A DNA stretch of 64,000 bases from NCBI RefSeq assembly GCF_000374105.1, contig NZ_KB893651.1, forward strand, positions 211,838 through 275,837. Reading direction: 5' to 3'. Positions within the stretch are counted from its first letter, which is position 1; every line of letters starts with the position of its first letter. The DNA is from Kangiella aquimarina DSM 16071 (GTDB lineage Bacteria > Pseudomonadota > Gammaproteobacteria > Enterobacterales > Kangiellaceae). The translations under genes were made by a program, and so were the position numbers. The notes beneath the pieces are model-generated. The model made no database searches. It was not told the DNA's origin and saw only the letters and a list, made by a program, of their open reading frames with translations. Of this stretch, positions 1 through 8,971 are shown piece after piece.

Positions 1-455
1 TTAGGGGCCTTATTGAGTTCCTTTTCTTTTTGGGCATTACGGACCATTTGTCTGAGCTGCTGGCGGTCGAGAGTTGGCTCCAGTTGCAATAGTTCAAAGG
101 TTGCTTTATCACCTTCTTTCATCAGGCGGTCTCGCCACTGTTCTAGCAAATGTTGTTTGCGAACTTCCAGTTGATGGTACTGGTCGGAAATTGCTAGCTC
201 TGCTCTAATACCCTCTAAATCCTCATCTCTTAACAGTTTGCCGATATATTTAATTTGACGTTTTTTACCTGTGTGATGATTGATTTTTCTACCTTCTTTG
301 ATGGCCTTGAGACAGGTTTCAGAAATAGGTAACTTTGCCAGAAGTCCCTCAGGAATTTCCAGCAAACGTTCACCCAGCTCTGTAATTTCGAGCAGCTCTC
401 TTTTGACTTGGGATTTTGATTTTTCGGTAAGGTCGTGCTCGTCTTGCTGTGTCAT
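1..455 (-). CDS. darP: Ribosome maturation factor DarP (YjgA, DUF615), 3'-truncated by the window edge
   Basis: The reverse strand reads from an ATG at 455 to the window edge without a stop, giving 151 residues of a protein that is about 180 residues in E. coli. The start MTQQDEHDLTEKSKSQVKRE, the stretch GLLAKLPISETCLKAIKEG and the repeated basic/acidic helices are typical of the DUF615 (YjgA) family. E. coli YjgA/DarP associates with late 50S precursors and assists large-subunit maturation. In E. coli yjgA is divergent from pmbA, and here pmbA is also nearby, with a TonB receptor gene between them. The C-terminus lies outside the window. Confidence 0.85.
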   Translation of the reverse strand, partial: MTQQDEHDLTEKSKSQVKRELLEITELGERLLEIPEGLLAKLPISETCLKAIKEGRKINHHTGKKRQIKYIGKLLRDEDLEGIRAELAISDQYHQLEVRKQHLLEQWRDRLMKEGDKATFELLQLEPTLDRQQLRQMVRNAQKEKELNKAP

Positions 456-503
456 AGTATCTAATCGGTAAAAGCGATTTACAAGGTTAAGTAAGGTATG
501 AAA

Positions 504-2612
504 TTAGAATTGCAAACTTGCTTTGAGGTAAACGATGTTTTTCGAGTCCCAGACGGTACTGCTATCAAAGTAAGCGCGGTCATTGATATTGTGCTGGATT
601 ACCAACGATAAGGAAAGCTCTTTATCATCAATAGGTAAGGTTTGACTCAACCGAGCATCAAACCTTTTAAAATCAGCCCCTCTTTCCATATCTTGTAAAT
701 AGTATGCACTACTGAAAGACAATTGCTCAGTTAGTTGATGGCTGAATAATATTGAGGCAGTTTGTTCAGGTGCCTGATGGCGAAGACTACGACCAGTTTC
801 TACCTCTATATCCTGATAACTGTAGCTTAGCCATAAACGACTATCAGAACTAAGGTGGTAATCAAGTTGCATATCAACACCCTTAGATTTGAAGCTATTG
901 GCATTTCGTGGGTTATAGTCTTCAAGCCCAAACAGTCCATCAATGGTGTCATTGAGATCGTCATAATAGAACTTAATATCAAAATTAAGATCGCTACCCA
1001 GACGATAGAACCAGCCAATCTCTCGAGAAAGTATTGTTTCTGGCTCCAGATTGCCCATAGCTTGTGGAGTTTGATAAAAAGTTGCAAAGGTGTCACTGCC
1101 ATTGACAGGCATTGTTAAGTTACGAACGATGTATCGACGATGCCCGCTTTCTTCATAAAAATCAGGGTTTCTTGTTCCTTTAGCAAGAATAAAACGCCAG
1201 GATGAGCTAGGCGTTGCAAGATAGTTAAGCGCCAGGCGAGGTGAAAATTCTCCTCCCACAAACTTATCATGTTCGTACATGCTACCAAAGTTTAGCAGAG
1301 TATCTTCTGCTAGCCGCCACTCTAAATTGCCAAATACTCGATAAATATCGTTGTGGAGCTTTTTCTCGAAGAATGATTCGCCACGAATAGTATCGCGTCT
1401 TGAACTCAGGCCTGAAACCAGTCTTAAATTGTTGTTGAAGGTATATGTATCTTGTAATTCTATTTCCCACTTATCCTCATCAATATTCTGATTGGCTATT
1501 CCGCAAACGGTACTGGCTCCAAGCTCCAGAAATCGGTCGTAGACCTGTTGCGTTAGCAAGGCAGCTTCAGGTGTGCCAGGAGTTGGAATCGCAGAGCCTG
1601 AAGAAATGGCGCTTATCAATTGGTCAGTGTAGATGGGGTCATAGTCATAAAGCGCACCCAGTTCATTAGTAAAAAATAAAGCGGGTGGGCAGGTTTGCCA
1701 TTCTTCCTCGATGGAGTCCTGGCTGTAATGGGCATTTAATTTGATGTCATGATCAGCTGAAAGCTGACGATCCCATATTAGTTGAACAAAGCTATCATCA
1801 GTTGTTTTGATATGGTACGGCTCTGTTTGATAAACGTCTAACAAGTCCTGCTGCTCATCGGCCTGACTGTATCCAAAAATGAGACGCCATTGCTGGTCAT
1901 GCGCTGGATTGAAAACCATGTCACCACGGAAATAGTTGGTGTCATGATCATCGTAACGCTCGCTACCATTACGCTGTAAATCAAAACCATCATCACTGTG
2001 ACGACCAACAGTCATTCGATAACTGAAGTCTTCAGATTGTTTTGCAATACGCAATGAGCCATCCGCTATTCCCTTATTACCAAGAGTAACTGTTGCCTGA
2101 TCGTTAGCAACATCTGACGGGTGACGGCTGATGATATTGATGACGCCTAAAAATGAATTCGCCCCATAGGTCACGGTATTAGGGCCGCGTACTACTTCTA
2201 TACGCTCAACATCATCAATTGAAAGAGTCAAGTTGCCCCAAAGAACGCGAGACAATGCTGGTTTGAACACTGAGCGCCCATCAACCAGGACTTGTAAACG
2301 ACGAGAAAAATCGGTGTGCAGGCCGTGGATACTTACCTCAGGAGTATTACCGCTGATATAGCCAATATTCATACCTGGCACTAGCCGTAGAGCCTCAACA
2401 ATATTGCGGGCGCCTGATGCTTCAATCAGTTCACGGTCAATTATGGTAACTGAGGCAGGTGTTTCGGCCTGAGATTGTTTTAGGCGAGTTGCTGATAATA
2501 CCGTAGGCAGCTCTTCTCCGAACAGATCGGTAGTCTCGGTATCTTCCGCAGCATAGCCATTGGGAGCCAATAGCAATGCCAAGAGGGTAACTAGCAACTT
2601 CTTTTGGGCCAT
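504..2612 (-). CDS. TonB-dependent outer-membrane receptor
   Basis: This is a 702-residue outer-membrane receptor that would import an unidentified ligand using TonB energy. A signal peptide (MAQKKLLVTLLALLLAPNG, cleavage near YAA) is followed by a probable TonB box and a plug domain at about residues 40-150 (TPASVTIIDRELIEASG, RIEVVRGPNTVTYGANSF), then a C-terminal 22-strand-type barrel ending in a terminal aromatic (LQF). An in-frame ATG at 2642 would add ten residues ahead of the signal peptide. I reject it because a TTGACT-17-AAGAAT promoter overlaps that codon and because signal peptides normally start at the terminus. The substrate cannot be told from sequence; siderophore, haem or cobalamin are all possible. 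No Fur box or riboswitch is obvious upstream. Confidence 0.85.
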   Translation of the reverse strand: MAQKKLLVTLLALLLAPNGYAAEDTETTDLFGEELPTVLSATRLKQSQAETPASVTIIDRELIEASGARNIVEALRLVPGMNIGYISGNTPEVSIHGLHTDFSRRLQVLVDGRSVFKPALSRVLWGNLTLSIDDVERIEVVRGPNTVTYGANSFLGVINIISRHPSDVANDQATVTLGNKGIADGSLRIAKQSEDFSYRMTVGRHSDDGFDLQRNGSERYDDHDTNYFRGDMVFNPAHDQQWRLIFGYSQADEQQDLLDVYQTEPYHIKTTDDSFVQLIWDRQLSADHDIKLNAHYSQDSIEEEWQTCPPALFFTNELGALYDYDPIYTDQLISAISSGSAIPTPGTPEAALLTQQVYDRFLELGASTVCGIANQNIDEDKWEIELQDTYTFNNNLRLVSGLSSRRDTIRGESFFEKKLHNDIYRVFGNLEWRLAEDTLLNFGSMYEHDKFVGGEFSPRLALNYLATPSSSWRFILAKGTRNPDFYEESGHRRYIVRNLTMPVNGSDTFATFYQTPQAMGNLEPETILSREIGWFYRLGSDLNFDIKFYYDDLNDTIDGLFGLEDYNPRNANSFKSKGVDMQLDYHLSSDSRLWLSYSYQDIEVETGRSLRHQAPEQTASILFSHQLTEQLSFSSAYYLQDMERGADFKRFDARLSQTLPIDDKELSLSLVIQHNINDRAYFDSSTVWDSKNIVYLKASLQF

Positions 2613-2640
2613 GATTTTTTCATAAAGAAAACCAGTACTC

Positions 2641-2669
2641 ATTCTTTACAAATTAATAAGTTAAGTCAA
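2641..2669 (-). promoter_or_regulatory. Predicted promoter for the TonB receptor gene
   Basis: On the minus strand TTGACT (2669-2664) and AAGAAT (2646-2641) are separated by 17 bp. Transcription would begin near 2634, inside the first possible start codon region (ATG 2642), which supports initiation at ATG 2612. Confidence 0.4.
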
Positions 2670-2672
2670 GTT

Positions 2673-2700
2673 TTGTCCTTACCCAACAAACACTTATAAT
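2673..2700 (+). promoter_or_regulatory. Predicted promoter for pmbA
   Basis: TTGTCC (2673-2678) and a perfect TATAAT (2695-2700) are spaced 16 bp apart. Transcription would start near 2707, leaving a leader of about 27 nt before the GTG start at 2734. The divergent TonB receptor promoter lies immediately upstream. Confidence 0.55.
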
Positions 2701-2733
2701 GGCACATCTTTTGACTCATTCTTGGAGTGCCGA

Positions 2734-4098
2734 GTGGCTTCTGACAAACACTTAACTTTAACTCAAATTGCTGAGCAACAGGCTGCTACCGAACAGCAGC
2801 TGCGGCTGATGGTGCAGGTTGCCTTACAGCAGGCAGCGGAGGCTGGTGCTGAGCAGTCTGAAATCTGGTGTTACAACACGGTTGGCAACAGCATAGAGGT
2901 GCGTCAGGGTGAGCTGGAAACTTTGGAGTTTAATCAGGATAGTCACTTTGGCATCAATGTCTATTTTGGTCAGCGCAAGGGCACGGTTTCTATTAATGAC
3001 CTAACTGAAGCGGCGGTGCATAAAGGTGTACAGGCCGCTTGCGAAATAGCGAGCTTTACCGAGCCAGACCCTTATTCTGGACTGGCGGATAAAATGCTGA
3101 TGGCTACCGAGTTTAAAGACTTACAGCTTGATCACCCCAATGACCTTACCATCCCGCATATGGTCGAGTCAGCCAGGCAGTGCGAAGCTAAGGCCTTAAC
3201 AGATTCCCGTATTAAACAATCAGAGGGAGCCAGCAGCTATAGTCACCGCTCGGTGTCCCTGTATGCCAATAGCCATGGCTTTATAGGAACAAACCATACC
3301 ACCCGCTTCAGCTTATCTAATTCGGTCATTGCAGAAACTGACAATGGCATGATTCGTGATGGTTATTACACCATTGGCCGTGATGTGGCGGATTTGTTGC
3401 CTCCTGAAACCGTTGGTGAGCAGGCCGCAAGTCGCGTTCTGAATAAGCTGGTTCAGGGTAAAGTGCCTTCTGGTAATCACCCCGTAATTTTTAGCGCAGA
3501 ACTGGCGCGTGGGCTTTGGTCGCATATGTTGTCTGCATTAAAAGGAGCGGCTCTGTATCAAAGAGCTTCCTTCTTATTGGACAAGAAAGAGCAGCTGATT
3601 TTGCCAGAGTTTGTGCAGATTGAGGAAGATCCTTTTATAGTCAAAGGCTTTGGTAGCGGTAATTATGACAGTGATGGCGTTGCCACTAGAAAGCGCGATA
3701 TTGTAGTCGATGGTGTGCTAAAGGATTACTTCCTGAGTAGCTACTCAGCCAGAAGACTTGGATTGCAAACCACAGGTAATGCTGGTGGTATCCATAATGT
3801 TTTAGTAAAACCGATGGATCTTTCGTTGCAGGAGATGATGAAACAGTTAGGTTCTGGACTGCTATTAACCGAAGTGATGGGGCAGGGCGTTAATACGGTT
3901 ACTGGCAACTATTCGCGTGGCGCGAGTGGCTACTGGTTCGAAAATGGTGAGATTAAACATTTTGCGCAGGAGTTAACCATTGCAGGTAACCTTGAGCAGA
4001 TGCTTAAAAATATTGTTGCCATCTCTAATGATGTGGATCTGCGCTCAAGTATTCTCACGGGCTCTGTGGCTATTGAAGGAATGATGGTTGCTAGCTAA
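2734..4098 (+). CDS. pmbA: Metalloprotease subunit PmbA/TldE
   Basis: This 454-residue protein matches PmbA (TldE), the partner of TldD in a cytoplasmic metalloprotease that degrades unfolded peptides, matures microcin B17 and affects the CcdA antitoxin. Family features are the N-terminal EIWCYNTVGNSIEVRQGE-type segment, the central SHRSVSLYANSHGF, and the C-terminal GNYSRGASGYWFENG and SSILTGSVAIEGMMVA. TldD carries the zinc HExxxH, and this protein correctly lacks it. The longest frame begins at TTG 2722, but GGAG at 2724-2727 lies 6 nt before GTG 2734, so GTG 2734 is the likely start. E. coli PmbA is 450 residues. Confidence 0.92.
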   Translation: MASDKHLTLTQIAEQQAATEQQLRLMVQVALQQAAEAGAEQSEIWCYNTVGNSIEVRQGELETLEFNQDSHFGINVYFGQRKGTVSINDLTEAAVHKGVQAACEIASFTEPDPYSGLADKMLMATEFKDLQLDHPNDLTIPHMVESARQCEAKALTDSRIKQSEGASSYSHRSVSLYANSHGFIGTNHTTRFSLSNSVIAETDNGMIRDGYYTIGRDVADLLPPETVGEQAASRVLNKLVQGKVPSGNHPVIFSAELARGLWSHMLSALKGAALYQRASFLLDKKEQLILPEFVQIEEDPFIVKGFGSGNYDSDGVATRKRDIVVDGVLKDYFLSSYSARRLGLQTTGNAGGIHNVLVKPMDLSLQEMMKQLGSGLLLTEVMGQGVNTVTGNYSRGASGYWFENGEIKHFAQELTIAGNLEQMLKNIVAISNDVDLRSSILTGSVAIEGMMVAS

Positions 4099-4122
4099 CC
4101 GGCAGCTCAGGCAAGAAAGCAG

Positions 4123-5502
4123 CTAGGCAAAAAAGAGTGTGGCTAAGCCCAATAACGCAAAGAAGCCAGCTACGTCGGTAACAGTGGTAAGTACCACACC
4201 ACCAGCGATAGCAGGGTCGATATTAATCTTTTTTAGGAAAAGTGGTAATACGGCACCGCTGACGACACCTGTAACCAGATTGAAAAGCATGGCTCCACCA
4301 ATTGTGATAGCCAGATGTAAATGGTTGATGCCTGAATCTTTGTAGTATGAATAGCCATAAACCAGAGCTGCGATAACCAATGCCCAAAGTACGCCATTGA
4401 TAATACTGACGGCTAACTCTTTCTTGAGCAGGTAGCCTTTGTTACCTTCACCAATATGGCCCAGCGACATACCGCGAATCACCAGCGTCAGAGTCTGGGT
4501 TCCGGCAATACCACCCATGCTCGGTACGATTGGCAATAGAACTGCCAGAAGGGTTACCTGGGCGATGGTGTTTTCAAAAAGCCCAATCACCAGCGCAGCC
4601 AGAATTACAGTCAGTAAATTAATACCTAACCAGATTGCACGTTTTTTTGCGGTCGCAGCTACTTTACCGAATGTATCTTCGAGCTCATCCAGACCAGCCA
4701 TCGACATCAGAGAGTGATCGGCTTCTTCGCGGATAACGTCAACCACGTCATCAATGGTGATACGGCCTAGAAGGCGCCCATTCTCGTCAAGTACTGGCGC
4801 AGAAACCAGGTCGTGACGTTCGAAAATCTGCGCGACTTCAGTTTCAGGCATATCCACCGGGATGGTGAAGGTTTCCTTATCGACTATCTGAGTAATTGGT
4901 GTGTCCGGATCGCAGGTCAAAATCGAGCTGATGGGTACCGAACCAATTAACACATCGCGAGAATCGACCACGTACAGATGGTCAGTATTGGGTGGCATAT
5001 TGCCACGAATCCTCAGATAACGAAGCACCACTTCCACTGAAACCCGAGGGCGGATCATGATGGTATCGATATTCATCAAGCCACCAGCAGAATCCTCAGG
5101 GTAGGATAGGGCATGCTCAATTTGTGCTCGATTCTGCTCATCCAGCAAGCGGAGCACCTGATTACTGATGTTCTGTGACAGATCACCCAGAATGTCTACG
5201 ACATCATCGGTATCCAAGTCCGCAAGCGCATTTGCCAGCTCTTGCGGCTGCATCTGCTCGATGAATGATTGACGAATTTCGTCATTAAGGTGCTGGAGAA
5301 CATCACCTTCCCGTTCTTTATCCAGCAGCTGCCAGATAACATTACGAACGCGGGGTGGTGTGGATTCTAAAAGGTGAGCGATATCTGCCGAGCGTAACTC
5401 TTCCAGCAGATTTCTAACCGGAATAAGATGACCACTGTCCAGCGCATTATTAAGGAGCTGAAGCTGTTCCTGACGTGTTTGTGTTGCTTGTGTTTCCGCC
5501 AT
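4123..5502 (-). CDS. mgtE: Magnesium transporter MgtE
   Basis: This 459-residue protein has the MgtE architecture. An N-terminal superhelical domain of acidic helices (about residues 20-130) is followed by paired CBS domains (about 130-260, e.g. LYVVDSRDVLIGSVPIS and SAPVLDENGRLLGRITIDDVVDVI), a plug helix, and five membrane helices from about residue 285. The conserved PIVPSMGGIAGTQTLTLVIRG region lines the ion pathway. MgtE is a homodimeric Mg2+ channel gated by intracellular Mg2+ binding to the N and CBS domains. No M-box-like riboswitch is apparent in the short upstream gap to rapZ's neighbourhood. It stands convergent to pmbA with only 24 bp between the two stop codons. Confidence 0.93.
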   Translation of the reverse strand: MAETQATQTRQEQLQLLNNALDSGHLIPVRNLLEELRSADIAHLLESTPPRVRNVIWQLLDKEREGDVLQHLNDEIRQSFIEQMQPQELANALADLDTDDVVDILGDLSQNISNQVLRLLDEQNRAQIEHALSYPEDSAGGLMNIDTIMIRPRVSVEVVLRYLRIRGNMPPNTDHLYVVDSRDVLIGSVPISSILTCDPDTPITQIVDKETFTIPVDMPETEVAQIFERHDLVSAPVLDENGRLLGRITIDDVVDVIREEADHSLMSMAGLDELEDTFGKVAATAKKRAIWLGINLLTVILAALVIGLFENTIAQVTLLAVLLPIVPSMGGIAGTQTLTLVIRGMSLGHIGEGNKGYLLKKELAVSIINGVLWALVIAALVYGYSYYKDSGINHLHLAITIGGAMLFNLVTGVVSGAVLPLFLKKINIDPAIAGGVVLTTVTDVAGFFALLGLATLFFA

Positions 5503-5577
5503 AGATGCATCTTACTGGTTGATTTTGTTGGTATTCTAACGCAGATTTGCCATTGCTGGCTATGACACTGTAGGAAT

Positions 5578-6429
5578 TTACTGTTTTTTATCCAGTTGTC
5601 GGTGTTCTATCGAGATATTTGGATAAAGTGGCTTAAGAGCTTTAGCCAGAGTTTCAACCATGAAGACTGAGCGATGTCGACCTCCGGTGCAGCCAATAGC
5701 GCAGGTAAAATAGCTGCGATCCTGTTTGCTAAACTCAGGAATCCAGGTCGAGAAGAAAACCTTAAGCTGCCAGGTGTACTCCATGACCATCGAGCTTTGC
5801 TCAAGGAAATGTTGAATCTGTGGATCTTTTCCCGTGAAATCTCTTAGCTCAGGATCCCAGTAAGGGTTGGGCAGGCAGCGTACATCAAACACGAAGTCTG
5901 CGTCTTTGGGTGCGCCATGCTTAAAGCCAAATGACACCAGCCGAATGTCCATGGACTGACTTTTGTCACCACTAACCCGTTCACGCAATCGCTCTCGCAA
6001 TTCATGTGGTGATAACTCTGAGGTGTTAACCACTAGATCAGCTGAGGCTCGCACTGGCTCAAGAAGTTTCTTTTCTTCTTTGATGGCATCGCGTAGTGAA
6101 AGCCCTCTATTTGTCAGGGGGTGGCGACGACGGGTTTCGCTGAAACGTTTTAGCAACGTTGTTTCGTCTGCATCGAGAAATAAAGTCTTAGCCTGAGGCG
6201 CTTCTTTCTTAATGCGGGTAATTTCTTCGGAGAAGTGCTCTAGATCATGCCGATTGCGGGCATCCACACCTATTGCAATATCTTCATTGCGAAGAATATG
6301 GTCATCGATGACATTGAGCGTAAGACTTAACGGAAGATTATCAATACAGTAATAGCCCATATCTTCAAGCGCTTTAAGAGCAACTGACTTACCTGAACCT
6401 GAGCGACCACTTACTATTAATAACTTCAT
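5578..6429 (-). CDS. rapZ: RNase adapter protein RapZ (YvcJ family nucleotide-binding protein)
   Basis: This is a 283-residue RapZ homologue. The Walker A motif GRSGSGKS is at residues 8-15, and the C-terminal half has the conserved FGFKHG, DVRCLPNPYW and CAIGCTGGRHRSV segments. In E. coli RapZ binds the small RNA GlmZ and presents it to RNase E, controlling GlmS and hence amino-sugar supply for the envelope. Its start overlaps the end of ptsN by 4 nt, so translation is probably coupled. Unlike E. coli, no npr (NPr) gene follows. The gene ends the rpoN-hpf-ptsN-rapZ run. Confidence 0.95.
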   Translation of the reverse strand: MKLLIVSGRSGSGKSVALKALEDMGYYCIDNLPLSLTLNVIDDHILRNEDIAIGVDARNRHDLEHFSEEITRIKKEAPQAKTLFLDADETTLLKRFSETRRRHPLTNRGLSLRDAIKEEKKLLEPVRASADLVVNTSELSPHELRERLRERVSGDKSQSMDIRLVSFGFKHGAPKDADFVFDVRCLPNPYWDPELRDFTGKDPQIQHFLEQSSMVMEYTWQLKVFFSTWIPEFSKQDRSYFTCAIGCTGGRHRSVFMVETLAKALKPLYPNISIEHRQLDKKQ

Positions 6430-6974
6430 GTGTTGTCTTCTATCTCTTTTTTCTCTTTGGATTTCTCTTTGTTGGCTCTTTCAATGCTAACTCTTTCTAG
6501 GCCTTGGGCTTTTTCATGCTGCGCAATGGCGCTTTCGATAATTTCATAGAGCGCTTGATTGTTGTGAGCGTGACGTATTTGAGCACAGACCTTTTTATCT
6601 TTAAGGATTTCGATCAATCCATCAAGTCCATTGAGCTGCTGAAAGTCGAACTGCTTAGGAACTATCAGTGCGAAAACAATATCTACAGGTTCCTGGTCAG
6701 GAGCGTCGAAATCGATTGGCTCGGCAAGAGTAACAAAAACCGCCAAGGGCTCCTCACAGCTTTCCACTCTACCATGCGGGAGTGCCACACCATTACCAAT
6801 AGCGGTGGTTCCCATCTGTTCACGGGCAACCAAAGCTTTTAACAACAGGAAAGGTTCATATTGTGAATTGTGTTCAGCGAAAAGGGTAGCTATGAATTGT
6901 AACGCTTTTTTTCGGCTTGTAGCTTGCGCCCCGAGCACACACAGCTCGGGGGCAATAACATCTTCAATGTGCAT
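6426..6974 (-). CDS. ptsN: Nitrogen-regulatory PTS enzyme IIA (PtsN, EIIA-Ntr)
   Basis: This 182-residue PTS EIIA type-2 domain has the phosphoacceptor histidine in GNGVALPHGR at residue 67. PtsN is a regulatory EIIA phosphorylated through PtsP and NPr, and it adjusts potassium and nitrogen physiology rather than sugar transport. The domain is complete by about residue 155. The last 25 or so residues form a charged, lysine/glutamate-rich tail (KEKSKEKKEIEDNT) absent from the E. coli protein of about 163 residues. It sits 4 nt after hpf and overlaps rapZ by 4 nt, so all three are probably on one transcript. Confidence 0.95.
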   Translation of the reverse strand: MHIEDVIAPELCVLGAQATSRKKALQFIATLFAEHNSQYEPFLLLKALVAREQMGTTAIGNGVALPHGRVESCEEPLAVFVTLAEPIDFDAPDQEPVDIVFALIVPKQFDFQQLNGLDGLIEILKDKKVCAQIRHAHNNQALYEIIESAIAQHEKAQGLERVSIERANKEKSKEKKEIEDNT

Positions 6975-6978
6975 AAGG

Positions 6979-7266
6979 TTAATGGCGTGTCATCTTTTCC
7001 TTATGTTTTATCACTTGTCTATCCAGTTTATCAATCAATAAATCAATCGCGGCATACATATCTTCTGATTCACTGTTAGCAAATATCTCTCCACCATTGA
7101 CATGTAAGGTCGCTTCAGCAATCTGACGTACTTTTTCAACAGTGAGCGTAACGTATACATTATTAATATGGTCAAAGTGGCGCTCTAGTTTGGCAAATTT
7201 CTCGTTAACGAAATCTCTTAAGGCATCAGTGATATCAAGGTGACGACCAGTTAGATTGATTTGCAT
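6979..7266 (-). CDS. hpf: Ribosome hibernation promoting factor (HPF/YfiA family)
   Basis: This 95-residue short-form HPF begins MQINLTGRHLDITDALRDFV and carries the beta-alpha-beta-beta-beta-alpha pattern of the ribosomal S30AE family, including KFAKLERHFD and the basic helix near the end (DKLDRQVIKHKEK). HPF binds the 30S decoding centre in stationary phase and promotes inactive 100S dimers. It lies 26 bp downstream of rpoN, in the order found across gammaproteobacteria. Confidence 0.95.
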   Translation of the reverse strand: MQINLTGRHLDITDALRDFVNEKFAKLERHFDHINNVYVTLTVEKVRQIAEATLHVNGGEIFANSESEDMYAAIDLLIDKLDRQVIKHKEKMTRH

Positions 7267-7292
7267 AATGCTTATTCCTTCTATCGAATAGT

Positions 7293-8765
7293 TTAAGAAT
7301 TTGTGAATAACTTACGCTGACATGCAGGTGGGATATTCAATGCTTCGCGATATTTTGCAACGGTGCGACGAGCAATTGATACGCCTTCCTGATTTAGTAA
7401 CTCAGCAAGTTTAATATCACTCAAAGGTTTGCGGGAAGGTTCCGCGTTTACATACTGTTTAATTTTGTTTTTTATTGCTTTAGATGACCATTCACCTCCT
7501 TGGGTTGATGGAATTGCATTTGAGAAAAAATATTTAAGCTCGTAAATGCCTCTGGGTGACTGCAAATATTTATCGCTGCAGGCACGTGAAATGGTTGATT
7601 CATGCAGATCCAGATCTTGCGCCAGATCTTTTAATCGCATCGGTCTTATTGATGACTCTCCATTGTCAAAAAAGTTCTGTTGATAACGAACAATCCAGTC
7701 TGCCACCCGCTTGAGTGTGTCGTTTCGTGCTTCAATGCTTTGCATAAACCAGCGCGCCTTTTGTAGCCTGTCCCTTAAATACTGGTGATCATTAGGGTTA
7801 CGCGATTTACGCAAAAAATCAGCATATTGGTGATTAATATCCAGATGTGGAGTGCTATGTCCTGCAAGCTGTGCCTGCCACTCATTACCCAGTTTATAAA
7901 CCAGTACATCGGGTTTGATATATTCTGTGGACTCACCAATAAATTGATAGTTTGGCTGAGTGCGTAGGTGTTTTATCAAACTTAGCGAGTCATTCAATTC
8001 CAGTTCTGTTAATGATAATCGGTGTCTCAGATCCTGATACTGGTGTTTTTGTAGTGCATTAAAATGATGAGTCACTAATTTAATAGCTAGGGAAATGCTT
8101 TTCTTCTGTTGAGATGCAGCTTCACGATTCATGGAATTTAACTGAACAATTAGAAACTCCTGCAAATCTTTACTGGCACATCCCAATGGTTCCAATTGTT
8201 GTACCTGATGAATGACTGCAACAATTTCATCTGCTTCAACGTCATGCATGAAATCTTCTTGTATCTGTTTGGCAATTTCTTCAGGAGTGACCGTCAGGAA
8301 TCCTGCATCATCAATGTTTTCGATAACGTAATAAGCGATTTCCATATCTCCTCTGCTTAGTGATGACATCTGAATTTGCCATTCCAGGTGCTCGCGTAAT
8401 CCGACAGAGTCTTGCATCAGGTTTTCAAAGTAATTATCGCTTATAGTAGTTGAACCGTGGCTATATGAGGATTGATCCAAGTCAAAGTATGCTTGACTAA
8501 GCATTTGAGATGACAGGTTGCTATCCCGATTATCAGATGCTGAGTCGGGTGATGATTTTTGGTGATTATCGGCTTGTGAGTCATCCTGGTCGCTAACTTC
8601 AAAGTAGCTACCATCAACTAGATTAAGAAGAGGATTGGTTTCCAGTTGATATTGTATTTCCTGTTGCAAAGCCAGATGAGATAGTTGTAACAGTTTTATG
8701 GACTGTTGTAACTGAGGGCTCAGTTTCAGTTGTTGGCTAAGGTTTAACTGGAGAGTTGGATTCAT
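7293..8765 (-). CDS. rpoN: RNA polymerase sigma-54 factor RpoN
   Basis: This is a 490-residue sigma-54. The glutamine/leucine-rich activator-interacting region I spans residues 1-50 (LNLSQQLKLSPQLQQSIKLLQ). An acidic region II is at about 55-110. The core-binding and DNA-binding region III follows, with a helix-turn-helix around LHESTISRACSDKYLQSPRG and the diagnostic RpoN box ARRTVAKYRE at residues 465-474. RpoN directs transcription from -24/-12 promoters with enhancer-binding ATPases. A terminator separates it from lptB, so it probably has its own promoter in the 206-bp gap. Confidence 0.96.
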   Translation of the reverse strand: MNPTLQLNLSQQLKLSPQLQQSIKLLQLSHLALQQEIQYQLETNPLLNLVDGSYFEVSDQDDSQADNHQKSSPDSASDNRDSNLSSQMLSQAYFDLDQSSYSHGSTTISDNYFENLMQDSVGLREHLEWQIQMSSLSRGDMEIAYYVIENIDDAGFLTVTPEEIAKQIQEDFMHDVEADEIVAVIHQVQQLEPLGCASKDLQEFLIVQLNSMNREAASQQKKSISLAIKLVTHHFNALQKHQYQDLRHRLSLTELELNDSLSLIKHLRTQPNYQFIGESTEYIKPDVLVYKLGNEWQAQLAGHSTPHLDINHQYADFLRKSRNPNDHQYLRDRLQKARWFMQSIEARNDTLKRVADWIVRYQQNFFDNGESSIRPMRLKDLAQDLDLHESTISRACSDKYLQSPRGIYELKYFFSNAIPSTQGGEWSSKAIKNKIKQYVNAEPSRKPLSDIKLAELLNQEGVSIARRTVAKYREALNIPPACQRKLFTNS

Positions 8766-8895
8766 TGAAATTTATATACCAATCTTTGCCTTTTAATGTG
8801 TCCCTTAACTACAAATTACTCCTAGTAAACCAGGGTTGCAAGGGCTTATTAAATAACTGAGGATTGGTTGACCGAATTTCAAGAGCTTAGGTAAT

Positions 8896-8922
8896 GAAAA
8901 GCCAATGGGGATACCATTGGCT
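8896..8922 (-). terminator. Rho-independent terminator after lptB
   Basis: Reading the minus strand, a perfect 9-bp stem AGCCAATGG/CCATTGGCT with a 5-nt loop (8922-8900) is followed by TTTTC. It lies 50 bp past the lptB stop and before rpoN, separating the lpt operon from the rpoN operon. Confidence 0.7.
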
Positions 8923-8971
8923 CATTAGTATTGAATAGCTAGTGATCTTTTAAATCAAATAACTGCGTAGT

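Noticed and set aside
5503-5577. A magnesium riboswitch upstream of mgtE
   Set aside because: The gap on the 5' side of mgtE is too short for an M-box, and no such fold is visible.
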